The notes beneath the pieces are model-generated. The model worked only from the letters and a program-made list of their open reading frames with translations. It did not search any database and was not told the origin of the DNA. A program made the position numbers and the translations under genes. Shown here piece after piece: positions 35,074 to 45,277 of a DNA stretch of 62,088 nucleotides. Source of the stretch: Verrucomicrobiota bacterium (lineage in GTDB: Bacteria > Verrucomicrobiota > Verrucomicrobiia > Limisphaerales > UBA1319); contig JAKLHY010000048.1 in assembly GCA_022709905.1 (NCBI GenBank), forward strand, positions 1-62,088, in the 5' to 3' direction. The stretch's first letter is position 1, and each line of letters starts with the position of its first letter.

Positions 35074-37599
35074 TCAAGAGGTTCGGGCAAAATCGGTTTC
35101 CAAACGCGCTTGAAAAACGGTGATATCGGCGAAAATCTTCTTCAGCACCGAATGCTCCAGTTGAGTGAGTTCCCGAAGGCCAATGAAGTTGTCGGGTTCC
35201 AGGCCGCGTCCGATTTGGGCGGCCTGGTGATTGAGGCGCATTTGCATAAGCGCCGTGAAGGCCTGAACGAGCTCGTCATGGCTGGAGGGCACCAGCAAAC
35301 CCTGGTCGCGCAGGCGGTGCAGACGTTCGAGGGTGTTGGTGACCTCGAATCGGTGCCGGAGGGCATACATTCGGGCGAAATTCACGAGGGGAATGATGGC
35401 GGCCTTGACGTTGAACGCAGCCGGGCGTTCGGCCGAGGATTCCAGATGGATGTTGCCAAAAAAACCGCGCGGCGCTTTGAACTGCAGGGTGCTTTGCGCC
35501 AAATGGAAAAAAAAGGCATTGTGCCTCTCGTCTTCCAGGAGTCCATGCAGGTGTTCCCGCAGCAGTTGGACGTGGTGGGCCTCGCCAAAGGCGCAACGGA
35601 AATCGAAGAAGATATTGACGTCCAGCAGATCCTGAGGCCGGGCAGCGCTGACGCATTCCGAGAAGTACTGGCGCCATTGCTCCAAGGGCTGGCACCACTT
35701 GCGGTTGCTCGCCATGACTTCCCCCTTGCAACGCCGGTAGCCGACGAGGTCCAGCCAGTTGCAGACTTTGTCCCCCAGCTGAAGGAAATAGGCTTGCACC
35801 GTGGAGGTCTGCTCCGGGGGAACGTCGGCGAAAATAATCGCGTTATCCTGATCGGTCGCCAGAGTCTGTTCCTCCCGAGCTTCGCTGCCCAGGGCCACAA
35901 AGGTAAAGGCGACAGGCGGGGGGCCGATTTCGGCTTCAGCCAAATGAATCAGCCGCATCAGAACGGCATCCGATACCGTGGTCATAATGCGGGTGATGCT
36001 TTCAACTCGGGCGCCGCTTTCCAGCAAGGCCTTGACGAAGACCGGGAGTTTTCCGCGGCAGTCGCGTAATTCCTCGGGAGTTTGCGATTCCTGGATTTCT
36101 CCAAGCAACGCTCCGATGGCATGACGTTGGGCATGCAGGATTTCGGTGCCGGTGAGGATCCCAAGAATGGCGCCGAGTTCGTTGACCACCACCAGGTGTT
36201 GGAGGCTGCGCTCTTGCATGATGCGCGCCGCTTCAAATAACAGAGCCCGATCCTCAATGCGAACCAGCGGGGCGCTCATGATGCTGGAGACAGGACAGGC
36301 CGTCGAATGTCCCACGGCCAGCACACGGTTGCGAAGGTCCTGATCCGTAACGATGCCGATGGAGTCGCCCGAAGGGGATTGGACGAGGATGGCGCTGGAT
36401 TTGGCCCTGGCCATGATGGCGGCGGCCTTTTGGATTGAAGTATCCAATGGACAGGCAACCAGAGGCAAGGAGGAGGCCTTGATGGAACGAGTCGCCAAAG
36501 GCAACATGCTCTGGAGATCCGCGACCAGACGGGCGAGGGTTTCTTCGGTTTTCTTCCGCGCCGTGATGTCTTTGACGGAAAAAATTTGACCGGACTTATC
36601 TCCAATCGTGACCGGAGCGGAGGCCACCAGCACATCGACGGGGATCCCCTGTTTGCCGAAGATTCTGGCTCGTCGTTCGGAACCATCGGCGGCCTCGTCG
36701 CCGTTGGGGATCGCCTCGATGACCTTGTCGAGCGGGGTTTCGGCCAGCTCCTCCTCGGTGTAATCCAAGCGCGACAAGAGGCTTTTGTTGGCATACACGG
36801 GCCGGTCTTGAAGCACCAACAAGACACCTTCCGTTGTCCCTTCCACAAGCAGGCGATATTTCTCCTCCGACTTGCGCAGGGCCGTTTCGGCGCGCCAACG
36901 CTGACGCTCCAAAAGAAGTCCCTGCTGGATAATGTAAGCAAGCAGGACCGCGATCACCAGGGAGATGCCCAAGGAAATCTGAAGGACTCGGCGGGTTAAG
37001 CGGCTGATTTCATCGCGAACATCCTCGATATAAATACCCGTTCCCACAATCCAGCCCCATGGAGCGAAGCCTTTGACGTAGGATAACTTGGGCACCACTC
37101 GGTTTTCGTCATCTTTCCATTGCCACAAGTAATCGACATAACCATCCCCTTGGGCTTTAACCACCTGAGTGAATTCGACAAAAAGTCTTTTGCCGGCCGG
37201 ATCCGAATAATCGAGGAGGCTTTGACCGTTCAAATCGGGCCGGTAGGGATGCATGATCATGCGGGTTTGCGTGTCCGAAATCCAAAAATAATCCTTGCCG
37301 TCATCCCCGTATCGCATGTTCTGGATTCGAGCGATGGCCGCTTGTTGGGCATCGGTCCGAGACAGGACCCCTTGCCGTTCCTGTTCATGCATGCCCGCCA
37401 ACTCGCTCCACGCGGCCTGGGTGAGCTCACGAATCATCTCCTTTTTTCGGTCAATGATGATCTTCTTCATGCTGGGAATGATGACGGCGAAAATCAGGCC
37501 GAAGAAAAGGCCGAACGTGAGAATGGCGGGCGAGATGATATTGATGGCGAGGTAACGCCATGGAGGACGCGGACTTTGCACGGCACGGCGAGTGATCAT
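35074..37599 (-). CDS. Membrane sensor with Cache, PAS, two CBS and DUF294 nucleotidyltransferase domains
   Basis: 841 residues. TM1 about 18-42; periplasmic sCache_2-type domain about 45-195 (D-Y-F-W-I-S-D near 103); TM2 about 205-228; a PAS domain about 243-350; two CBS repeats about 378-490; then a DUF294 nucleotidyltransferase domain with L-G-S-E-A-R-E-E-Q-T and D583-x-D585-N-A-I-I-F, and a DUF294 C-terminal domain from about 690. CBS-DUF294 proteins normally have a cyclic-nucleotide-binding N-terminus instead of a Cache-PAS receptor. No histidine-kinase or GGDEF domain is present, so the output is probably nucleotidyl transfer. It is followed at once by a metallophosphoesterase. Confidence 0.88.
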   Translation of the reverse strand: MITRRAVQSPRPPWRYLAINIISPAILTFGLFFGLIFAVIIPSMKKIIIDRKKEMIRELTQAAWSELAGMHEQERQGVLSRTDAQQAAIARIQNMRYGDDGKDYFWISDTQTRMIMHPYRPDLNGQSLLDYSDPAGKRLFVEFTQVVKAQGDGYVDYLWQWKDDENRVVPKLSYVKGFAPWGWIVGTGIYIEDVRDEISRLTRRVLQISLGISLVIAVLLAYIIQQGLLLERQRWRAETALRKSEEKYRLLVEGTTEGVLLVLQDRPVYANKSLLSRLDYTEEELAETPLDKVIEAIPNGDEAADGSERRARIFGKQGIPVDVLVASAPVTIGDKSGQIFSVKDITARKKTEETLARLVADLQSMLPLATRSIKASSLPLVACPLDTSIQKAAAIMARAKSSAILVQSPSGDSIGIVTDQDLRNRVLAVGHSTACPVSSIMSAPLVRIEDRALLFEAARIMQERSLQHLVVVNELGAILGILTGTEILHAQRHAIGALLGEIQESQTPEELRDCRGKLPVFVKALLESGARVESITRIMTTVSDAVLMRLIHLAEAEIGPPPVAFTFVALGSEAREEQTLATDQDNAIIFADVPPEQTSTVQAYFLQLGDKVCNWLDLVGYRRCKGEVMASNRKWCQPLEQWRQYFSECVSAARPQDLLDVNIFFDFRCAFGEAHHVQLLREHLHGLLEDERHNAFFFHLAQSTLQFKAPRGFFGNIHLESSAERPAAFNVKAAIIPLVNFARMYALRHRFEVTNTLERLHRLRDQGLLVPSSHDELVQAFTALMQMRLNHQAAQIGRGLEPDNFIGLRELTQLEHSVLKKIFADITVFQARLETDFARTS

Positions 37600-37839
37600 A
37601 ATCGCAAATGAAAGCGTTTTATCGATCGATCAACAGAACTTCCATTTTCAAACCTATGGACTGCATTCTAGGGGGAAGGCGTCCGGAACGCAAAAGCGAA
37701 TATGTGAAAGGCCCATTGGGTCGTTCACCCTTGCCGTTGTGCTCCCCGTCGGCAAAGCTCCCATCAAAGGATCCGGCCTCGGGACCATCCGAACGAACAA
37801 TTTCTGGCAGGAGCGATCGCCGAGGGAACTTGGCCGGTC

Positions 37840-40800
37840 TTATTCCACTTTCAGGAGGAAGCTCTCCGAGTGGCTGCTGAACTCGGGGGCGTACATGCTC
37901 TGGATGGTGGCCAAGCCCGTCTGGTATTGGCCGCGATGCTGAACTCGAGTGGAGTATTCAAACACGTAAGCGCCCTTGGGAAGATAGTCCACAAAGAAAT
38001 GGCTGGCGGTATCGCGTGTGCTTTCATAGTAAGCCAGCCCATCCTGGAATTGATAACCGGACAGGACATGGGTCGGTTCGGTTCCACTGCCCCGGTGGTC
38101 CTTGAGATGGATGTATTCCATGTCGCGATCGACGCTGAGCTTGATGCGCACGACCAGTTCATCGCCGACGCGCAGCTGGTCTTGAACCGGTTCGAGGACC
38201 GGGCCGCCGGGGGTATTGACGCGTCGGAATAGGGTCTTGGTTAACTTTAGGGGCGTGTGGGTGTAGGCTTTCACTTTGGCGGCGTCCTCAAGGTACTGCC
38301 AATGGGCGCTGCCCCAGGCGATGCCTTCATCCAGTTTTTTCACAGTGATCCCGGCCAAAGCGGCCTTGATCTGGCTTGGAGCAAACCTTTTCTCATAGAA
38401 ACCGGTGCCGGGCTCCACGCTGGCCGGAGACACGGGATCCGCCTTGGATTGCCTCGAGTCCTTTTTGATGGGGGCTTGCTGAGGGGTGATGTCGATGTCG
38501 CCGACACTGACCTCGAGCAGGCGGTTGCTGGCCAGCCAATCCCTGCCGCGGAGCAACAAGGCGTATACAGCGTCCGCGGTGGCCTTGGTGGTCTTCCAAT
38601 CCTGGGTCTGTTTTTGTTTGAGGAGCCAGACCTTGCAGGCCTCAACCGATGCCGAGTCCGCTTCGACTTCGTCAAAGGCCTCGATCATCATCGCCTGGGT
38701 TTCAATGGGGGCACGATACCACCACCAGGACAATTCCGTATCTCGCCAGAACATGCCCATTTCATCGTCGGTGACCGCGCGTTCTCTCAGGCTGCGCATG
38801 AGATCGCGGGCCGCGGCGAGGTTTGCCTCGCCTCCCCAGCGTTTGAGGGCAATCGCCAGGTGGGCCTGCGATTGTCGAGAGTTCACTTTCAGCCCATGCA
38901 GCCGGGTTTGTTTTAAAAAGAACTCGACAGCGGTTTTTGCGGTTGAATCCAGAGGGTGGTCCTTTAGGAAGAAACTGCGGCCATATAAGAAAAGGGCGTC
39001 GGTGGAACTTGGCACGTAATCCTCGGGTTTAGGTTCCTTGTGGATATCGCGGTACCGTTGCCCCATCCACGCATCCAGGCGGTTCAGGGATCGCACGGCG
39101 GAAGCCACATCCACCTCTTCGGCGCCCAAATGCCGCAATCGGCCGAATCCAGTCACGATATAGAGGGTGATGTAGTCATTGGCCCGACCGCCGGGGAACC
39201 AGGGCCAGGCGCCATCCTCGAGCTGCATCTGGATCAGTTTCTCGGCGGCTTTTTGGAGCTCGGACTCGAGGCGATTATCGTCCAGGAGCGCCCCCAAGTT
39301 TTGACGAGCTCGAGTTTCATCGTGCGCTTGTCGCAACCATGGAGTTTCTTCGATGAGGATCCCTTTCAGATCCTGGTTTTTCTCCAACGGGCTGTCGAGA
39401 GCGGCGGTGCCTTTCCATAGGTCAAACAGCCGGCGGATTTTGGGATCCGCGGCCGCCACGTGCCGCGCGAGGGCGTTGGCGTAAAGCCGATTGAAGACCT
39501 GCTCGGCGCATTCATGGGGATATTCCATCAAGTATGGCAGGGCCAGGACGGCATACCAGGCTGGATTCGAGACCATTTGAAGGGTGTAACTCACGTGCTG
39601 GAGGGATCGGGATCGATCGGACTGCCGCAGGCTCGCGAAGTCATACTTCCGCGTCGAGGGTCCGCGAATCGGCAACGGCAAGGATTCTGTGACCAACACA
39701 CGCCGCGCCAAGACCGGCAGATAACCTTCTTCACCGTCCGACAACCGGCCCGTCGAAGCCACCACGCGATATACGAGACAGGGGGCGGCGTCCGGGACCT
39801 TGATTTTCCAGGCGTAGGACCGTGATTCCTTGGCGGGAATATCGAAATCGAAGGCGGGCTGCGTATTCCCCAAGATCGCATTGGCCTCCTGGTCGGTGGC
39901 GGCGTCTTTAAAGTCGAGTTGGACCCGGCCGTTTTGGCGGGCGGCGGATTGGTTGGATATCTTGACAGTGAACTCGATGAGATCACCTTCCCGCAGGAAA
40001 CGGGGTGGATTGGGTTGGACCATGAGTTCCTTGGCGGTTATGGCGCGGTCTTCAAGAAAGCCGGATCGAAGCTGTCGATCATGGGCAAAGCCCAAGAACC
40101 GCCAGGTGGTGAGGGCCTCGGGCATCGCAAACGAGATCCGCACTATTCCGTTGGAATCGGACGTTAACTGCGGGTAAAAGAAGGCGGTCTCCTGCAAGTT
40201 CTTTCTTGCCGCGACCTGGGTGAGATCAGGTTTAGGGGCGGTGGCAGATACGCCCTTGGCGGCTCCCGCTCCTCCGCCGATGCCTGCGGCTTCAACCGCG
40301 GCCCCGAACGTTTCTCCGGCTTGGCGACCCAACTGGGGGCTTGGGGCCATGGCCATCATCGGCGCGCCCATGGGCGCAACCTCCGCGTTGGAGATCATGA
40401 CCGCGGAATCGGAGGCCACATCCACTCCGCGGGCCAAGCCATAGCGTGCCGCCAATCCGGACCGCGCGCTGTTCAGATAGCGGGGATGAATCCGCAATCT
40501 TGGATGGGTTACACCCACAGCCTGAGATTGCCAGCGGCCCTTGATATGCCGGAAAGCCTCGAGAGAATTGGCAAACCATGCGGCGCCAGAACCATAATCC
40601 TGGTAAAAAACATCAAACCGCCGCGGCCATTCATGCGGCAAAAACTGATCGAGCGATGCGTCATAGAGAGTGGCCACCATCTCGGCGGCCCATTTCTCGG
40701 CCGCCCCGGTCTCCTGGGTGCCGGTTCCGGTTTCCATGGGTTTAACAACAAGGCTCCAAGTTTCCTTTTGTTGGGGTTCAAGCTTCGACGTGAAGTGTTC

Positions 40801-43800
40801 CCACTTCAGGTTTAATTCCTTGTTCCGCCAAGGGACGTCCACATGACGCGAGGTGAGATAGGCCCGGTTCTCACGCACCTGGGTGACATGCACGATAAAA
40901 CCACCGCGCAGCGATTCGGTCACTTTCCACTGGATGGATTGCTGGGTGCGTCCGGGTTCCGTCCAGAATCTTCGCAGAACCTTGTTGCGGTGTTCAATCT
41001 CGATGAAGGCCCGGCCCCGATCGTATCCAGTTCCCCAAAAGGCGGTGAATTCGTTGTCTGGGAAGGTTTCCCATTGTGGGGCGGCGATCAGATTAGGCAC
41101 ATTGAAAGCCAGCTTGCTGGCTTGGGGATCCAGAACCTGCAGAGGACTCATCGCGGAGACTTTCTTTCCGTCTTTGTCCCGCGTTTCGAGAACGGCGCGG
41201 TAGATGCCGGCGGGTAATCTGATGGACAGCCTGGCTTTGCCGGTGTTATCCGAGGTGAATCCGGCCTCGGTTGCGACATCGCCCAAATCCCAGCGGCTGG
41301 GATCGGAAAGATCGAAAGAAGGGGCGTGGGGATCTTTTGGGTCGATTCCGAGCCAGCGATCTTCTCTGAGGGGCTTGCGATGGACTTTGGCGGGCTCTTT
41401 AAGTCGATGCACCTTGACCACGCCTTCGCCGACCTGCGGTTCGCCATCCAGCGTCTGGAGAGATACGGTCAACTCCACAGGAGCATCGACGGACTGCCAT
41501 TCCGCGGCCTCCAGGGAAGCGCGCAGAGACACATACCCGATTTGCACCGAACGCTCGGCGGACCGCGTCTCGCCGGCGCTGTCGGTGATATCAGCGTAGA
41601 CCGTGTAACGAAACGCGACTTCATCGGCCTCCGAGATCCGGCGATCGGGCCGGGCCACAAAGGTAATTGGAAACGTGCCATCGGCCTGTGTCTCCGCGAC
41701 GCCGTGAGCAATTTCCTGGCTGCCACCGATCCGCGGATCAGGCCGCCGCCAAGACCACCATCCCCACCAGACGGGCCACTGCGGTTCGCGCACAACCCGC
41801 CAGGCCACGCCCGCTCCATCAATGGCCGCGCCGGTATAGGCTTCCGCCTTGCCTGTCATCACGACCTCCTCATTGAGGCGCGTCATGCGCTTGGGGGCTT
41901 CGAGCGTCACCAGGAACTTCGGGCGTTTATACTCCTCGACTTGGATGGCTGTTTCGCTGACTTCAGACGGATCCAGCCGTATGACGTAGCGGCCCATCAG
42001 ACGATCCCGTGGAGCGACAAAACTGCCCTGAAACGAACCGTAATCGTTGCATTGGTGCTCCATCCGGCCAATTTCCTCGCCATGCGGATCCGCAAGCACA
42101 ACCGAAATCGTCCGTCCGTTCAGCAGTTGATAGTCGTTCTGTTCCTTGTTCACCCGGAGACAGAGGCCCTTATACCGAATCGTCTGGCCGGGACGATACA
42201 AGGCGCGATCAGTGAAAAAAAGGGTTTGGGTGGATGGGTTGATCTGGGGAACGCCTTGCGCCCAGATTTCCTGGGAATACGCGGTGTGCCCTTGGTGTTG
42301 GGCGCGAATCAGATAAGCCCGTTGTTCACTGGGTTGTAGAAGAAAGAATCCATCGCCGTCCGAGTTCGTTTTTGGCTCCGCGATGCGAATGCCATTTCGA
42401 TTGAGGTACCACGCGGTGATCTCGGCGCCGGACACCGGCTCGCCGGAGTTGGCATTCAAGACGAGGCCCTCGATGTTTCCCATCCGGGGGCGCACCACCA
42501 GGGTCAATTCGCCCACCCATACAGCGACGTAACTGACCACATTGTCCTGGTCGCTGAAATCCGCGCGGGGACTGGCCACAATAAAGTAATGACCGGGCGC
42601 CAGGCCTGAGGGCGCGGGCAACTCGATCCAGCGCTCTTTGAAATCGGTCGTCGGAGGCAGGATCTCGTTCCATTCGAGCAACGGTGTCTTGGCCAGCAAC
42701 TGCTGTTTTTCCCGGTCGTTAAGATTCTCGGGGCGGGTGTGTTCCCGGCTGAGGAAGGCTTCCCACTCCCATGCGATCACCCGAAAATTGAGATGGGTCA
42801 GGTTCCGGTAGGTGACCTGGATTGTGGGGCAGGCTGAAAGATTGGTGTTGACCTGCGAGGAATCAGAATCTGTTCCGGGTCCAAATCCCCGGCCGCAGTT
42901 CCAGGATTTTTCGGTGGTGATTCGCAAGGCCTTGGCTTCGATCTCGCCCACCAGGTTGCGACAGCGTTTGCCTCCTTCGCTTTCTGGATGCGTCTGGACT
43001 CCCCGCAACGCGAGCTGCCGCGCTTCCGCCCACTGGCCGTCGTCCTTCAGCATTTGCGCCCAGTAATACAGGGCGAGCGCCGAGGTCTCGTGATCCGCCC
43101 AGCGTTCAACAAATGTCTTTAACGAATCCCAGTACCGCGGGTCGCGATCTTCTCCGACAGCCTGGTTGTGACCGAAGCGCAACCGCGACAGATCCATATC
43201 CGCATAAGCCGATGGATCTTCGTCCTTCGCATGAAAAACCATCAATTCGCCAAAAATCTGGAGGGCTTTAATTAAAGGCGAATCGGGGAACTGCTTGATC
43301 GGCAATGCGCGAGCCCACGTTATAAACCGATCGGGGTTATCGAAAATCGGACCGGAGGCCTCGATCTCGTAATTCTCTTGCGGCTTGGCGGCTGCTTGCT
43401 CGCCGGAAGTGTAAAAACTTAAGGCTTCCTGGGTCAAAATATCGTACAAGGTCGGCCGATATTTGTCCAAAACCGGTGATGGACTGTCCTCGGCATCGGA
43501 CTGAGGCGCCAGGAAAGGCCAGGAGTCTCCTGGTTGATTCAGAATGGGGGCGTAGCGCGCAGCCGGGATCTTTTTCAATTCATCAGCGCGGGACAGCGCT
43601 GTTTGGAAATGGCGGTCAATTTCGCGATATAATCTCGGCAAATCCCAGGTGGTAAAATCGCCTTCCGCCGGACCGGCCGTGGCCGTTCGCTGCAGGAAAC
43701 GATATCGGTTCATTTGAAAGTAAGTCCAATAATTATGTGCCAGGACAGTGTGCAAGACCGGAGATAACTCCGCAGGCGTCCGGGTCAACTCGCTCTTCAG

Positions 43801-44217
43801 CTGTTGAATGGCTTCCTCGGGTTTCCCCCCCTGAATCAGGGTTTGGAATCGAACCCGCTCCAGGATGGCCTTGGTGGCTTCGCCATAAGCCTTATCCTTC
43901 AAGGCGGCTTGGATAATCGGCTCCAAATTGGTGATGGCGGTGCGGGGCTGACGTTTTTTTTCTGCCGCCTGGACCGCCTGCCACAATTCCTGTCGAGTTG
44001 CGCCGTTCATCTGAATAATCAATCCCGTCAATAGTATTGCCGCCATGAATACCCTCGAACCGATGTCCAGCAGAGCCCCTCTCGTTGCCATGGGCGATGG
44101 GCAGGTCTGAAAGGCCCTACCCGTTTCCCGATCCCCTTTCATCCTGCTGAAGACGGAACAACATCCGGGAATTCTCTTCCAGATTTTCTGATGTGGCGCA
44201 TGGCCCAAAAATCTCAT
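37840..44217 (-). CDS. Bacterial alpha-2-macroglobulin (A2M) family protein
   Basis: About 2125 residues. ATG 44217 was chosen for AAGGA at 7-base spacing; ATG 44271 is 18 codons upstream and ATG 44091 gives the tidiest signal peptide (V-F-M-A-A-I-L-L-T-G-L-I-I-Q). The N-terminal 600 residues are helical and TPR-like. A carboxypeptidase-regulatory-like and MG2 region follows (L-V-L-N-A-N-S-G-E-P-V-S-G, R-A-L-Y-R-P-G-Q-T). The A2M domain carries A-L-T-T-W-R-F-L-G. The thioester motif is E-C-A-E-Q, with the Cys codon at 39508-39510. Family members trap proteases in the periplasm. E. coli A2M is encoded with the peptidoglycan enzyme PbpC; no PbpC is here. It lies downstream of an ABC/propeller cluster. 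Confidence 0.9.
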   Translation of the reverse strand: MRFLGHAPHQKIWKRIPGCCSVFSRMKGDRETGRAFQTCPSPMATRGALLDIGSRVFMAAILLTGLIIQMNGATRQELWQAVQAAEKKRQPRTAITNLEPIIQAALKDKAYGEATKAILERVRFQTLIQGGKPEEAIQQLKSELTRTPAELSPVLHTVLAHNYWTYFQMNRYRFLQRTATAGPAEGDFTTWDLPRLYREIDRHFQTALSRADELKKIPAARYAPILNQPGDSWPFLAPQSDAEDSPSPVLDKYRPTLYDILTQEALSFYTSGEQAAAKPQENYEIEASGPIFDNPDRFITWARALPIKQFPDSPLIKALQIFGELMVFHAKDEDPSAYADMDLSRLRFGHNQAVGEDRDPRYWDSLKTFVERWADHETSALALYYWAQMLKDDGQWAEARQLALRGVQTHPESEGGKRCRNLVGEIEAKALRITTEKSWNCGRGFGPGTDSDSSQVNTNLSACPTIQVTYRNLTHLNFRVIAWEWEAFLSREHTRPENLNDREKQQLLAKTPLLEWNEILPPTTDFKERWIELPAPSGLAPGHYFIVASPRADFSDQDNVVSYVAVWVGELTLVVRPRMGNIEGLVLNANSGEPVSGAEITAWYLNRNGIRIAEPKTNSDGDGFFLLQPSEQRAYLIRAQHQGHTAYSQEIWAQGVPQINPSTQTLFFTDRALYRPGQTIRYKGLCLRVNKEQNDYQLLNGRTISVVLADPHGEEIGRMEHQCNDYGSFQGSFVAPRDRLMGRYVIRLDPSEVSETAIQVEEYKRPKFLVTLEAPKRMTRLNEEVVMTGKAEAYTGAAIDGAGVAWRVVREPQWPVWWGWWSWRRPDPRIGGSQEIAHGVAETQADGTFPITFVARPDRRISEADEVAFRYTVYADITDSAGETRSAERSVQIGYVSLRASLEAAEWQSVDAPVELTVSLQTLDGEPQVGEGVVKVHRLKEPAKVHRKPLREDRWLGIDPKDPHAPSFDLSDPSRWDLGDVATEAGFTSDNTGKARLSIRLPAGIYRAVLETRDKDGKKVSAMSPLQVLDPQASKLAFNVPNLIAAPQWETFPDNEFTAFWGTGYDRGRAFIEIEHRNKVLRRFWTEPGRTQQSIQWKVTESLRGGFIVHVTQVRENRAYLTSRHVDVPWRNKELNLKWEHFTSKLEPQQKETWSLVVKPMETGTGTQETGAAEKWAAEMVATLYDASLDQFLPHEWPRRFDVFYQDYGSGAAWFANSLEAFRHIKGRWQSQAVGVTHPRLRIHPRYLNSARSGLAARYGLARGVDVASDSAVMISNAEVAPMGAPMMAMAPSPQLGRQAGETFGAAVEAAGIGGGAGAAKGVSATAPKPDLTQVAARKNLQETAFFYPQLTSDSNGIVRISFAMPEALTTWRFLGFAHDRQLRSGFLEDRAITAKELMVQPNPPRFLREGDLIEFTVKISNQSAARQNGRVQLDFKDAATDQEANAILGNTQPAFDFDIPAKESRSYAWKIKVPDAAPCLVYRVVASTGRLSDGEEGYLPVLARRVLVTESLPLPIRGPSTRKYDFASLRQSDRSRSLQHVSYTLQMVSNPAWYAVLALPYLMEYPHECAEQVFNRLYANALARHVAAADPKIRRLFDLWKGTAALDSPLEKNQDLKGILIEETPWLRQAHDETRARQNLGALLDDNRLESELQKAAEKLIQMQLEDGAWPWFPGGRANDYITLYIVTGFGRLRHLGAEEVDVASAVRSLNRLDAWMGQRYRDIHKEPKPEDYVPSSTDALFLYGRSFFLKDHPLDSTAKTAVEFFLKQTRLHGLKVNSRQSQAHLAIALKRWGGEANLAAARDLMRSLRERAVTDDEMGMFWRDTELSWWWYRAPIETQAMMIEAFDEVEADSASVEACKVWLLKQKQTQDWKTTKATADAVYALLLRGRDWLASNRLLEVSVGDIDITPQQAPIKKDSRQSKADPVSPASVEPGTGFYEKRFAPSQIKAALAGITVKKLDEGIAWGSAHWQYLEDAAKVKAYTHTPLKLTKTLFRRVNTPGGPVLEPVQDQLRVGDELVVRIKLSVDRDMEYIHLKDHRGSGTEPTHVLSGYQFQDGLAYYESTRDTASHFFVDYLPKGAYVFEYSTRVQHRGQYQTGLATIQSMYAPEFSSHSESFLLKVE

Positions 44218-44348
44218 GGGTTCATCCTTTCCAATCACGGCCGGCATTTGCTTGATCTTGTGACACCTCATTAGACGGTGTCAGCCATAAAAAATTGCCT
44301 GGGCGCACGCCATCGCTTTGGGTGCTCGGCTGCCGAAATCACAAAAAG

Positions 44349-45236
44349 TTATTGTCTGAGGATTCGAACAAACTCATCCAGGAGAGAACGCACCAGGAAC
44401 AGACAGAGTCCGGCCCCAGCCAGGACGAGGAGGGTCCAGATCCACCAATGGGTCGGAAGGACAATAGGTTTGGCCCCAAGAGCCAATTCCTTGGAACGAT
44501 AGAATCGGCAGCCGATCCATAAAGCGCTCAGGCCAGCCAGAATCAAGGCGGGCGTCGTGACATAGCCCATCCATCCCCCCCAATGCCAATACTCATAAAA
44601 CAAACCCATCCGCAGGATCAACAGGCATGCAAGAACACTCCAAAACGATGAGGTCAAGACCAGCGAACGCGTGGGAGCATTGGCAGCCAAGGCAAATGTC
44701 AGTCCGAAACAGGCAAAAGGAAAGGCAATGACCAGGCCAAGCAACAATCGAGGCTCCAACACATCGGCCGGCCGCAAGAGCCCCGCATCGACATAGAGCC
44801 GCGCCACGGCCTGGGAGAGATCCAGTCCAAGCGCCAGCAAGTCCAGGCAGGTAAAAACAATCAGCAACCCTCCTCCAAGGGCGAAACGGATCCAGAACCG
44901 TTCTGTTCTGGAGGGCGGCAGGGCAAGGGCGTATTCCTCGCAGCCTTCCAGGATGTCATGGCCCCCGACTGCGGGACCGGCAATGAGGGCGTAAATGAGG
45001 CCGAAGGCCAGAATCCAGGCGGGATTATCGGCGAGGGGCAAAATCCAGACCGCAGCCAGCCAGAGAGCGATCAGGGAAAGGAACAGCCGGCTGTGCGCCT
45101 GCCATTCAAAAGAAAGAATGCCTTTCCACGCGCGACATCGGTTGCTGGAGGCCGGGATGTCTTCGGTCGCAAGGACGCGAATGGCCGAGATGTCCTCCGG
45201 AACCGCGAGTTTGTCGTTTGGACGCTGATCTTTCAA
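44349..45236 (-). CDS. ABC-2-like permease (putative), seven or so membrane helices
   Basis: About 296 residues from a TTG at 45236, preceded by GGGAGGGG at 8-base spacing; the frame is open to a TTG at 45269, also near the pilin stop. After a polar N-terminus (about 50 residues) come about seven hydrophobic helices with conserved-looking polar turns (G-H-D-I-L-E-G-C, R-T-E-R-F-W-I-R-F). It lacks obvious family signatures, but position in an operon with an ABC ATPase and a YtrA-type regulator suggests an ABC-2 permease. An alternative is an unrelated membrane accessory. Gap to the A2M gene start is 131 bases (77 if 44271 is used). Confidence 0.6.
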   Translation of the reverse strand: MKDQRPNDKLAVPEDISAIRVLATEDIPASSNRCRAWKGILSFEWQAHSRLFLSLIALWLAAVWILPLADNPAWILAFGLIYALIAGPAVGGHDILEGCEEYALALPPSRTERFWIRFALGGGLLIVFTCLDLLALGLDLSQAVARLYVDAGLLRPADVLEPRLLLGLVIAFPFACFGLTFALAANAPTRSLVLTSSFWSVLACLLILRMGLFYEYWHWGGWMGYVTTPALILAGLSALWIGCRFYRSKELALGAKPIVLPTHWWIWTLLVLAGAGLCLFLVRSLLDEFVRILRQ

Positions 45237-45277
45237 GAGTTGTTCCCCTCCCGTTTCAGGCGAAGGCAAATCGAGCT

